From NCBI GenBank assembly GCA_963708235.1, contig OY970200.1:2728001-2792000 (forward strand): a stretch of DNA of 64,000 nt, written 5' to 3'. The notes beneath the pieces are model-generated. The model was given only the letters and a program-made list of their open reading frames with translations. It searched no databases and was not told the origin of the DNA. The translations under genes were made by a program, and so were the position numbers. Below, piece by piece: positions 52,668 through 60,332 of this stretch. The number at the start of each line of letters is the position of its first letter. Within the stretch, counting starts at the first letter, position 1. The DNA comes from G963708235 sp963708235 (GTDB taxonomy: Bacteria > Actinomycetota > Acidimicrobiia > Spongiisociales > UBA5794).

Positions 52668-53546
52668 ATGGTGACGACCCGGCTGGCGCGCAACGATGTC
52701 GTCGCCGTCGACTTCCACACCCATGTCGAACGGAGCCACGCCGGCGACGACCACCTTTCGCCCGAGCTGCGCCGGGCGGTCGCCCGCTACTTCAAAGGCG
52801 AAGTGGAGTTGCCGGTTGCGGCTGACATTGCCGCCGTCTACCGGGAGCTGAAGATGATGGCGGTGGTGTTCACCGTCGATTCCGCCCTCACCACCGGTCA
52901 GCCACGCGTCCCCAACATCGAGATCGTCTCGGTTGCGGCCGACAACGACGATGTGCTGATCCCGTTCGCCAGCATCGACCCGCGCCGTGGCGCCGATGGC
53001 GTGGCCGAAGCCAGGGAGCTTCTCCTGGCTGGTCCGGTGCGTGGCCTCAAGTTCCACCCCAACCTGCAGCAGTTCCACCCCAACGACCCGGCCGCCTATC
53101 CCCTCTACCAGGTGGCGGCCGAGGCGGGTGCGGTCGTCATGTTCCACTCGGGACACAGCGGCATCGGGGCGGGGCTGCCGGGTGGCGGAGGAATCCGGCT
53201 CAAGTACTCGAATCCGATGACCGTCGATGACGTCGCCGTGGATTTCCCCGACCTGCGGATCGTGTTGGCGCACCCCTCGTTCCCGTGGCAGGACGAGGCC
53301 CTCTCGGTGGCGATGCACAAACCGCAGGTTTCCATCGATCTGTCGGGGTGGTCGCCCAAGCGCTTCCCGCCCGCCCTGGTCGAGGCAGCCCGGCGTGGGC
53401 TGCGCCGGCAGGTGCTCTTCGGGTCGGATTATCCGCTGCTCACCCCGCAGCGCTGGATCGAGGACTTCACCACGTTGGGCTTCGACGAGGAGACCACGCA
53501 GCTGGTACTGCGCGACAACGCATTCCGTCTCCTCGGTCTCGGCTGA
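52668..53546 (+). CDS. amidohydrolase-family protein (decarboxylase/hydrolase type)
   Basis: A 292-residue TIM-barrel amidohydrolase of the Amidohydro_2 group, which includes aminocarboxymuconate-semialdehyde and resorcylate decarboxylases. Metal-site motifs: DFHTHV at residues 15-20, GLKFHPN near residue 127, MFHSGHSG near residue 158, LAHPSFPWQDEA near residue 203 and LFGSDYPLLTP near residue 257 with the catalytic Asp. The start ATG 52668 follows a TATATT box by seven bases. Its place between an acyl-CoA ligase and the pca operon suggests decarboxylation or hydrolysis of an aromatic-derived compound; the substrate is not known. Confidence 0.85.
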   Translation: MVTTRLARNDVVAVDFHTHVERSHAGDDHLSPELRRAVARYFKGEVELPVAADIAAVYRELKMMAVVFTVDSALTTGQPRVPNIEIVSVAADNDDVLIPFASIDPRRGADGVAEARELLLAGPVRGLKFHPNLQQFHPNDPAAYPLYQVAAEAGAVVMFHSGHSGIGAGLPGGGGIRLKYSNPMTVDDVAVDFPDLRIVLAHPSFPWQDEALSVAMHKPQVSIDLSGWSPKRFPPALVEAARRGLRRQVLFGSDYPLLTPQRWIEDFTTLGFDEETTQLVLRDNAFRLLGLG

Positions 53547-53734
53547 CGTTCCATCGACGGGCGCCGGCCAGGCGCCCGGGTGTGCCATCCCCCCGATGCC
53601 GGCCGGTCCCTTCCGGGCCTGCCCCGATGCGGGTGCGGTCTGGCGCATGCCGTCCCGATTCCGCTGCCGGACCACGACGACGGCCGGTCCTCGATGGCTT
53701 GCAGGTGACTGCCGACCAGAGATATGATGTACGA

Positions 53735-53763
53735 ATATCGCACGATTGTTCATGATGCGAACA
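53735..53763 (+). promoter_or_regulatory. putative IclR/PcaR operator, pca operon
   Basis: Blocks ATATCGCAC (53735-53743), TGTTC (53747-53751) and ATGCGAACA (53755-53763), each separated by three bases. A weak -10 candidate TATCGG starts at 53767. Start codon of pcaC lies 55 bases after the site. Confidence 0.6.
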
Positions 53764-53818
53764 GCGTATCGGGTGCGACACGGGGCACGCAACCCCGCGC
53801 AGATGGAGGTGATCGTCG

Positions 53819-54214
53819 ATGGATCGGCACGGGGAGGGCTTGCAGATCCGACGAAGCGTGCTCGGCGATGCCCATGTCGACTCCGCCACGGACGCCACCA
53901 GCGCCATCGACGCCGACTTCCAGACGTGGATCACCGAAACCGTCTGGGGAGGCGTCTGGTCGCGACCGGGGCTCGACCGCCGGACACGAAGCCTGGTCAC
54001 CATTGCGTTGCTCGCCGCCCAGGGACGCACCGAACTCGATCTCCACATCCGCGCCGCCGCCAATACCGGTGCCTCGGTGGAGGAGATCGCCGAGACACTT
54101 TTCCATGTCGGCGTCTACGCCGGAGTGCCTGCGGCACACGCCGCATTCGACCGTCTCAAGGAGATCACCCGGGAAGGCGAGCGGCCCGCTGCGGAAGGTG
54201 ACGGCGATGGATGA
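53819..54214 (+). CDS. pcaC: 4-carboxymuconolactone decarboxylase
   Basis: A 131-residue member of the carboxymuconolactone decarboxylase family, acting after PcaB in the protocatechuate branch. Typical segments are RRSVLGDAHVDSA, FQTWITETVWGGVWSRPGLD, RSLVTIALLAAQGRTEL and HVGVYAGVPAAHAAF. It has no cysteine pair, unlike AhpD relatives, consistent with the decarboxylase. ATG 53819 has GGAGGTGA seven bases upstream. It is the first gene of pcaCHGIJBD and its end overlaps the pcaH start by eight bases. Confidence 0.93.
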   Translation: MDRHGEGLQIRRSVLGDAHVDSATDATSAIDADFQTWITETVWGGVWSRPGLDRRTRSLVTIALLAAQGRTELDLHIRAAANTGASVEEIAETLFHVGVYAGVPAAHAAFDRLKEITREGERPAAEGDGDG

Positions 54215-54974
54215 TCTGGACGCCGGGTCAGACGCCAGATCGGGCCCCGGGCCGGACACCGGGGACAGGCCCATCGTGCGGGACGACCACCCTCCGTTCA
54301 GCTACCCGGACTACAAGTCGACGGCGAGGCGCCACCCGACCCAGCCGATGGTGGCCATCATCAGGACGCTGTCGGAGACCACCGGGCCGGGGCCGGTCTG
54401 GACCGAGTTCGCCCCCGAGGACGCAGACCTCACCACCAATGCCGGCACCGGAGGCCAGGCGATCGGTGAGCGGATCATCGTGACCGGGCGGGTACTCGGC
54501 GAGGACGGGGAGCCCATCCCCGGCACGCTGATCGAGATCTGGCAGGCAAATGCCTGCGGCCGCTACGCCCACTGGCGGGACTCGACGTTTCCGGCTCCGA
54601 TCGATCCCAACTTTCTCGGTGTGGGACAGGTCATCACCGACGAGCAGGGTCGTTACCGGTTCACCACCATCAAGCCTGGCGCCTATCCGTGGGGCAACCA
54701 CGCCAATGCGTGGCGCCCGCCCCACATCCATTACTCGTTGTTGGGGCCGGCGCTCGGTTCGCGACTGGTCACCCAGATGTATTTCGAGGGCGACCCGTTG
54801 CTGGCGCTGGACCCCATCTACAACTCGGTCCCGGAACATTCGAGACCCCGGATGGTGGCGAAGTACGACCACGACGTCACCGTGGAGAACTGGGCGCTGG
54901 GCTGGAGTTGGGACATCGTCATCCGCGGTACGGCGGCGACCCCGTTCGATCCCTCCGAGGCCGGTGGCGCATGA
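54207..54974 (+). CDS. pcaH: protocatechuate 3,4-dioxygenase beta subunit
   Basis: The iron-binding subunit of the intradiol dioxygenase that cleaves protocatechuate to 3-carboxy-cis,cis-muconate. 255 residues. The four non-haem Fe(III) ligands are recognisable: Tyr in CGRYAHW, Tyr in PGAYPWGNH, and the two His of RPPHIHYS. The N-terminal RDDHPPFSYPDYKSTARRHP motif is typical of beta subunits. ATG 54207 overlaps pcaC, and the stop overlaps pcaG (ATGA). Confidence 0.95.
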   Translation: MDDLDAGSDARSGPGPDTGDRPIVRDDHPPFSYPDYKSTARRHPTQPMVAIIRTLSETTGPGPVWTEFAPEDADLTTNAGTGGQAIGERIIVTGRVLGEDGEPIPGTLIEIWQANACGRYAHWRDSTFPAPIDPNFLGVGQVITDEQGRYRFTTIKPGAYPWGNHANAWRPPHIHYSLLGPALGSRLVTQMYFEGDPLLALDPIYNSVPEHSRPRMVAKYDHDVTVENWALGWSWDIVIRGTAATPFDPSEAGGA

Positions 54975-55555
54975 CACCCCCGGGGCCGACTCCGTCGCAG
55001 ACCGTCGGACCGTACTTTGCGATGCGACTGGGCGGGAACGAGCAGAACATCCTGGCCGGCCCGCAAGCGGTGGGACGACGGATCCGCATCGAGGGGTTCG
55101 TTCTCGACGGGGACCGCAACCACATCGAGGACGCCCTCGTCGAGATCTGGCAGGCCGACGCCGCCGGTCACTACCGCCATGCGGCGGACACCCGTGACCA
55201 CCCTGCCGGTGATCCGGAGTTCTCCGGATTCGGACGTGCCGCCACCGATTTCGGCACCGGCGCCTACTGGTTCGAGACGATCATGCCCGGCCCGGTTCCC
55301 GAGCCCGAGGGCGAACACCAGGCGCCCCACGTCAACGTCGTCGTCCAGGGGCGCGGCATGCTCAACCCGGTGTTCACCCGCATGTACTTCTCCGATCACG
55401 CCGAGGCCAACGCCACAGACCTGATCCTGGCGATGGTCCCGGCGGAACGACGCCACACCATGGTCGCCGAGCTCGTCGACGACGGCGAGCCCCCGGTCTA
55501 TCGCTTCGACATCCGCTTCCAGGGCGGAGACGAAACCGTGTTCCTGGAATTCTGA
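54971..55555 (+). CDS. pcaG: protocatechuate 3,4-dioxygenase alpha subunit
   Basis: A 194-residue partner of PcaH. It begins TPSQTVGPYFAMRL, the alpha-subunit signature, has EIWQADAAGHYRH and APHVNVVVQGRGM, and lacks the full Tyr2His2 iron set, as expected for the structural subunit. The ATG overlaps the pcaH stop. The active site is formed at the interface of the two subunits. Confidence 0.95.
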   Translation: MTPPGPTPSQTVGPYFAMRLGGNEQNILAGPQAVGRRIRIEGFVLDGDRNHIEDALVEIWQADAAGHYRHAADTRDHPAGDPEFSGFGRAATDFGTGAYWFETIMPGPVPEPEGEHQAPHVNVVVQGRGMLNPVFTRMYFSDHAEANATDLILAMVPAERRHTMVAELVDDGEPPVYRFDIRFQGGDETVFLEF

Positions 55556-55570
55556 CGGACGAGTTCCCAC

Positions 55571-56380
55571 ATGGCACAGTTCTCCAACCTTCGAGATGCG
55601 ATCGCCGAGACGGTGAGCGACGGTCAGGTGATCGCCCTCGAGGGCTTCACCCACCTGATCCCGTTTGCCGCCGGCCACGAGATCATCCGCCAGGGTCGGT
55701 CCGATCTGACCGTGATCCGAATGACACCGGATCTCATCTACGACCAGATGATCGGGGCCGGGTGCGTGCGGCGGATGGTCTTCTCCTGGGGAGGGAACCC
55801 GGGGGTAGGGTCGTTGCACCGCTTCCGTGACGCCATCGAGTCCGGCTGGCCCCACCCCATCGAGATCGAGGAACACAGTCATGCGGCGATGGCGCAGGCC
55901 TGGGCAGCCGGTGCCGCCGGTCTTCCCTTCGCCGTGCTCCGTGGATACCGGGGCAGTTCGCTCGCCGAGGTGAACCCCAACATCAGGTCGGTCACCTGCC
56001 CGTTCACCGGCGAGGAGTTGAGCGCCGTACCGGCGCTCCGACCCGACGTCGGCATCATTCACGCCCAGCGCGCCGACCGTGACGGCAACGTGCTGCTGGA
56101 AGGAATCCTCGGAGTACAGAAGGAGACGGTCCTGGCCGCAACCCGGGCGATGGTGACCGTCGAGGAGATCGTCGATCGCCTCGACCCACCCAGCGTCAAC
56201 AGCGTCGTGATCCCGGGATGGGCCATCGACGTCATCGTCGAGGTTCCCGGTGGGGCCCGACCCTCGTACGCCCACGGTCACTACGAGCGGGACAATGTCC
56301 TCTATCAGGCGTGGGACGAGATATCCCGGGATCGCAACCGGTTCACCCGTTGGATCGATGATCTGCGAGCCGCCTCATGA
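55571..56380 (+). CDS. pcaI: 3-oxoadipate CoA-transferase-like subunit A
   Basis: A 269-residue class I CoA-transferase alpha subunit, assigned to beta-ketoadipate by context. Features include GFTHLIPFAAGHEIIRQG near residue 28, RMVFSWGGNPGVG and IIHAQRADRDGNVLLEG. It is closer to the glutaconate CoA-transferase type than to the short PcaI of pseudomonads, so the acceptor is not certain. The ATG follows pcaG by 15 bases and the stop overlaps pcaJ (ATGA). Confidence 0.8.
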   Translation: MAQFSNLRDAIAETVSDGQVIALEGFTHLIPFAAGHEIIRQGRSDLTVIRMTPDLIYDQMIGAGCVRRMVFSWGGNPGVGSLHRFRDAIESGWPHPIEIEEHSHAAMAQAWAAGAAGLPFAVLRGYRGSSLAEVNPNIRSVTCPFTGEELSAVPALRPDVGIIHAQRADRDGNVLLEGILGVQKETVLAATRAMVTVEEIVDRLDPPSVNSVVIPGWAIDVIVEVPGGARPSYAHGHYERDNVLYQAWDEISRDRNRFTRWIDDLRAAS

Positions 56381-57237
56381 CCGCCGATCCCACCGTTGCC
56401 GGCCCAGCCCCCGACCAGCCAGCCCCCGACCAGCCAGCCCCCGACCACCCAGGCGCCGACCACCCAGGCGCCGGCCACACCGCAACCGAGATGATGACCG
56501 TGGCCGCCTCCCGGGCGCTGTCCTCCGACGACGTGTGTTTCGTGGGCATCGGGGCACCTTCGGCAGCCTGCAACCTGGCGCGTCTCACCCACGCACCCGG
56601 TATCACGCTGATCTACGAATCGGGCACCATCGGGGCCAGACCGAACGTCCTGCCGCTGTCGATCGGCGACGGGGAGCTGGCCGACACCGCACTCACCACC
56701 GTGTCCGTGCCGGAAGTGTTCGCCTACTGGCTCCAGGGGGGACGGATCTCCGTGGGCTTTCTCGCCGCCGCACAGATGGACCGGTTCGCCAACATCAACA
56801 CCACGGTGATCGGACCCTACGACCACCCGAAGGTCCGGCTCCCCGGTGGCGGCGGCGCACCGGAGATCGCAAGCCTCTGCGGTCAGGTGTTCGTCACGAT
56901 GCCGCACACCCGACGCGGCCTGGTCGAATCGGTCGACTTCGTGACCTCGTTCGGGTTCGGCGGCGGCGGAGACGAGCGCCGTCTGTCGGGCGTCACCACC
57001 AAAGGTCCCACGCTGGTGGTGACCGACCTGTGTCTGATGCAACCGGAGGAGGGGAGCCACGAGATGGTGGTCACCTCGTTACACCCCGGTGTAAGCCAAG
57101 CCGATGTCCGGGAGGCCACCGGATGGAATATACGGTTCTCTGCAGATGTCACCGTCACCGAACCCCCCAGCGATGTCGAGCTCGGGACGTTGAGAGAACT
57201 GCAGCGACGCACCGGTGAGGCACATCACACCCGGTAG
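56377..57237 (+). CDS. pcaJ: 3-oxoadipate CoA-transferase-like subunit B
   Basis: A 286-residue beta subunit. The catalytic Glu is probably that of LIYESGTIG near residue 86, where other families have SENG. Then come GFLAAAQMDRFANINTTVIG, RLPGGGGAPEIA and VDFVTSFGFGGGG. The N-terminal 30 residues are a low-complexity Pro/Ala/Asp/Gln segment made by five 15-base tandem repeats (56406-56480) and are unlike other family members; the enzyme domain begins around residue 35. It could be a disordered tail, or the true start may lie downstream, but no good ribosome site is seen there. Confidence 0.8.
   Translation: MTADPTVAGPAPDQPAPDQPAPDHPGADHPGAGHTATEMMTVAASRALSSDDVCFVGIGAPSAACNLARLTHAPGITLIYESGTIGARPNVLPLSIGDGELADTALTTVSVPEVFAYWLQGGRISVGFLAAAQMDRFANINTTVIGPYDHPKVRLPGGGGAPEIASLCGQVFVTMPHTRRGLVESVDFVTSFGFGGGGDERRLSGVTTKGPTLVVTDLCLMQPEEGSHEMVVTSLHPGVSQADVREATGWNIRFSADVTVTEPPSDVELGTLRELQRRTGEAHHTR
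56406..56480 (+). repeat. 15-bp tandem repeat in pcaJ 5' end
   Basis: Five 15-base units starting AGCCCCCGACCAGCC, with two later units drifting to AGGCGCCGACCACCC and a related form. Each encodes a five-residue Ala/Pro/Asp-rich block. Confidence 0.85.
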
Positions 57238-57322
57238 CGACGACGATCCGTTTGCAGAATCGTTCCCGAGACGGGAAGGTCTCGGTGACGTGCTCCGCCT
57301 TGCAGCTACCCGACGGCGAAAG

Positions 57323-58483
57323 ATGGGCATCATGGAATCACCGAGCTTCGATCCCGGCTTCTCCACGGTGGCGATGACCCGGGTCTTCTCGGCACCGCAC
57401 CGGATCGAGGCGATGTGCCGGGTCGAGTCGGCGCTGGCCACCGCCTCGGCGGATGCCGGTCTGATCGACCCTGCGCTCGCCGCCGAGATCGCCGCCGTCT
57501 GCAGCGCACCCCCCGGCGACGACGTGGCCCTGTTCACCGAGGGGTGGGAGATCGGATCGCCGGTGCTGGCCCTGCTGGAACGGCTGCGGGGTCGGCTGTC
57601 GGCCGATGCCGCCGCCGCCATCCATCTGGGCGCCACCACCCAGGACATCGTGGACACCACGCTGATGCTCCAGGTCGTCGAAGCCGGGGCGGTACTCCGG
57701 TCCCAGGTGGTCCGGATCGTCGAACGTCTCGTCTCCCTGGCGGTTGAGTACCGGGATGCGCCGGCGGTGGCCCGCACCATGCTGCAACCGGCCCGTCCCA
57801 CCACCTTCGGGTTGCGGTGCGCCGCATGGTTGGGCCCATTCGTCGGAGCGCTGACCGTCCTCGATGAACTTCCGGTGCGGGCCCCCCTCCAGCTTGGAGG
57901 ACCCTCCGGTGTCCCGTTCGGCTTGGGCGATCACGCCAGGGCGATCACCGTGGCGATGGCCGACCGGTTGGGGCTGGTGGCATCCCCGATGCCATGGCAC
58001 ACCGACCGCCAACCGGTGATCGATGCGGTCGCCACGGCACAGGCGGCGGCCCGGGCCGCCGCCGGGACCGCCACCGATCTGGTGGTACTCGCCCAGTCCG
58101 AGATAGGCGAGGTGGCGATGCGAACAGGTGGCTCTTCGAGCATGCCGGAGAAGCGCAACCCATTCGATGCCGTCCGGGCGATCACCGCATCGCAGGTGTG
58201 CCAGACGACAGCCACGGTGGTGACCGCCGGCCCACCCCACCAGCTCGAGCGCGCCGCCGGAGCGTGGCATACCGAGCTCTTCGCCGTCCCCGTGGTGTTC
58301 CAGACGGCGTCCGCAGCCGTGGAAGCGGCCGGTCTCGCCATCGAGTCCATCCGTCCGGACACCGACCGTATGGCCGCCAACCTCGGACCCGATCCGTCAC
58401 CCACCGCACTGGCGATGGCGGGCGACATGGTCGACGCCGCCGTCGCCGCTGCCCGTTCCGCCGTGGACGGCGACGGGTCGTGA
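57323..58483 (+). CDS. pcaB: 3-carboxy-cis,cis-muconate cycloisomerase
   Basis: A member of the fumarase/aspartase superfamily that lactonises 3-carboxymuconate to 4-carboxymuconolactone. The signature loop GSSSMPEKRNPF lies near residue 275. LGATTQDIVDTTLMLQ and ARTMLQPARPTTFG are also typical. With ATG 57323 the protein has 386 residues; ATG 57332 is equally possible, and a GTG at 57215 overlapping pcaJ would add 36 residues without family similarity. The stop overlaps the pcaD start (GTGA). Confidence 0.92.
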   Translation: MGIMESPSFDPGFSTVAMTRVFSAPHRIEAMCRVESALATASADAGLIDPALAAEIAAVCSAPPGDDVALFTEGWEIGSPVLALLERLRGRLSADAAAAIHLGATTQDIVDTTLMLQVVEAGAVLRSQVVRIVERLVSLAVEYRDAPAVARTMLQPARPTTFGLRCAAWLGPFVGALTVLDELPVRAPLQLGGPSGVPFGLGDHARAITVAMADRLGLVASPMPWHTDRQPVIDAVATAQAAARAAAGTATDLVVLAQSEIGEVAMRTGGSSSMPEKRNPFDAVRAITASQVCQTTATVVTAGPPHQLERAAGAWHTELFAVPVVFQTASAAVEAAGLAIESIRPDTDRMAANLGPDPSPTALAMAGDMVDAAVAAARSAVDGDGS

Positions 58484-59547
58484 GCGGTCGGGCACTGGTC
58501 GGCGGGGTCGGGATCGGCTACGACGTCTCCGGTCCCCTGGAGGCGCCTGCCGTGGTCCTGCTCCATTCGCTGGGTCAGCATCGATCGATGTGGGAGGCCC
58601 AGGTGCGGTCGTGGCGACATCGCTATCGGCTGCTCGCCGTCGATCTGCGTGGCCACGGGCGGTCCGATGCGCCTGCAGGCCCGTACCGGATCGCCACGCT
58701 GGCGGAAGACGTCCTCGGCACCGCCACCGACGCCGGGATCGACCGCTTCCACGTCTGCGGGGTGTCCATCGGTGGGCTGGTCGCCCAATGGCTCGCCATC
58801 AACGCCCCGGAACGTCTGCGATCGCTGATCGCATCCAACACCGCCGCCCGTATCGGTTCGGAAAAGTCGTGGCAGCAGCGCATCGACCTCATCCGCACCC
58901 TCGGGATGGATGCGTCGGCGGACCACATCGTCCCCGGTTGGTTCGCCCCCGGATTCCCGGAGAGGGAACCTGCGCCGTACACACGGTCGCTGGCTGCCTT
59001 CCGGTCCACCTCACCCGTCGGCTACATCGGCGGATGCACCGCCATCGCCACCTGCGATCTCAGGGACCAGGTACCCACCATCGAAACCCCGACGCTGGTG
59101 ATAGGTGCCGACCTCGATGCGGCCACCACCCCTGACGATGCCCGCTGGCTCCATCAGCAGATCCCCGGCAGCGCCCTCGAGATCCTGTCCGGCGTGGGTC
59201 ACCTCTCCAACGTGGAGGCGGCCGACGTGTTCACCGGCACGGTCGCAGATTTCGTCGACGGCGTGGAGGGCCGGGAAGCTCTCATAGAGCCCGCCATCGG
59301 TCTGCGAACGGGAATCTGGCAACACCGATCTGCGGCCGCTACCAGTCGACGGCGATGCTCTCCAGAATCTCGAGAAACTCGGTGCGCGCCGGCTCGACGA
59401 GCTCATCGGTTCTGGTCAGGAACAGCTGGTGGGCCCGCTCGGCCGGCCAACCCGCCGGCAACAGCTCGCGGGGGACGTGGGGATCTCCGAGAACGAGATC
59501 CCGCCATTCGGCGAACAAGCGGGTCTCCACCGCCAGGGGCCCGCTGA
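58480..59547 (+). CDS. pcaD: 3-oxoadipate enol-lactonase with abnormal C-terminal extension
   Basis: An alpha/beta hydrolase that opens beta-ketoadipate enol-lactone to beta-ketoadipate. The nucleophile Ser96 is in GVSIGG, LLHSLGQHRSMW forms the oxyanion region, the acid is in GADLDAATTP and His241 in GVGHLSN. The normal domain ends near residue 261. The frame then runs on for about 94 Arg-rich residues, the last two thirds antisense to the PaaX-like gene, to 59547. In the +1 frame a TAG occurs just after residue 266, so a lost stop or an indel near 59285 could explain the extension. GTG 58480 overlaps the pcaB stop. Confidence 0.88.
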   Translation: MSGRALVGGVGIGYDVSGPLEAPAVVLLHSLGQHRSMWEAQVRSWRHRYRLLAVDLRGHGRSDAPAGPYRIATLAEDVLGTATDAGIDRFHVCGVSIGGLVAQWLAINAPERLRSLIASNTAARIGSEKSWQQRIDLIRTLGMDASADHIVPGWFAPGFPEREPAPYTRSLAAFRSTSPVGYIGGCTAIATCDLRDQVPTIETPTLVIGADLDAATTPDDARWLHQQIPGSALEILSGVGHLSNVEAADVFTGTVADFVDGVEGREALIEPAIGLRTGIWQHRSAAATSRRRCSPESRETRCAPARRAHRFWSGTAGGPARPANPPATARGGRGDLRERDPAIRRTSGSPPPGAR

Positions 59548-60136
59548 GACCGGCAGGGGGCGACCCCTCCCATCGGGTGATAAATGCCTTGTAGGAGTCG
59601 GCGACGTCGTCGAGGTCCCAGGCCTCGGCCACCACCGCAGCGAGGTTCGTCGGGTCGGTGGGGCGCCCGACGAACACGGCGATGCGTCCCTCCAGCCCGA
59701 GATCGGCCACCAGGTCGGTGACGTCGACCGCACCGGGTGCGATCCACAGCCCATCGCGAAGCAGCCCGAACCCCAACCACCCCAGCGCCACCCGCAGCCG
59801 ATGACGGTCGTCGCGGTGCCGTTCCGGAATCGAGAAGCTCAACAGCGTCCACTCGTCCACGGAGGTTCCACCCAGGGGGTTCTTCTCGAGGAGACGCTGC
59901 TCGCCCTGGGCCAGGAGACGATCGCCACGGTCGGTCACGAACAGGTATGACCGGCGACCCACGCGATGTCGATCCAGAAAGCCCCGTCGCACCATACGGG
60001 TCAATGTCGAACGTCCCGCCTCGGCGGACACGTCGAGCCGCTCCAGTGCGGTGAGAAACGTGGACGCCGCCACCGCGATGGGATCGGGTCGCACGTGACG
60101 ACCCACGAGGATGAACACCAGGGTCTGCGGACGCAT
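59339..60136 (-). CDS. PaaX-like transcriptional regulator
   Basis: A 265-residue GntR-like winged-helix regulator of the PaaX family. The N-terminal HTH lies at about residues 1-75 (TLVFILVGRHVR, STLTRMVRRGFLDRHRVGRRSYLFVTDRG). The PaaX middle domain follows (WTLLSFSIPERHRDDRHRLR, LGWLGFGLLRDGLWIAPG), then the C-terminal domain. PaaX represses phenylacetate genes in response to phenylacetyl-CoA; here a CoA thioester of another aromatic is possible. ATG 60136 has a GAGGAGGAG about 12 bases upstream. It converges with and overlaps the pcaD extension by 209 bases. Confidence 0.87.
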   Translation of the reverse strand: MRPQTLVFILVGRHVRPDPIAVAASTFLTALERLDVSAEAGRSTLTRMVRRGFLDRHRVGRRSYLFVTDRGDRLLAQGEQRLLEKNPLGGTSVDEWTLLSFSIPERHRDDRHRLRVALGWLGFGLLRDGLWIAPGAVDVTDLVADLGLEGRIAVFVGRPTDPTNLAAVVAEAWDLDDVADSYKAFITRWEGSPPAGLSGPLAVETRLFAEWRDLVLGDPHVPRELLPAGWPAERAHQLFLTRTDELVEPARTEFLEILESIAVDW

Positions 60137-60232
60137 ATTGCTTGGTCTCCTCCTCGCGACTGCCTCGCCGACCCGAGCGTCAGCAGACGTTATCCCCCTC
60201 GGAGCCGCTCTGGACAAAATAGTGCACTTCCG

Positions 60233-60262
60233 TTGACGTGCGTCACGCTAGTGCCCTACGAT
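60233..60262 (+). promoter_or_regulatory. sigma-70-type promoter of the DUF6351 gene
   Basis: TTGACG (60233-60238), an 18-base spacer and TACGAT (60257-60262) form the best -35/-10 pair seen in the window. Transcription would start near 60269, giving a leader of about 60 bases. Confidence 0.65.
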
Positions 60263-60332
60263 AGCCAGGCGTGGGTGCTGTAGTCGTGTGACAGTCGGAG
60301 CACCGGCACCCGCCCTACGGGAGGGATCAGCC

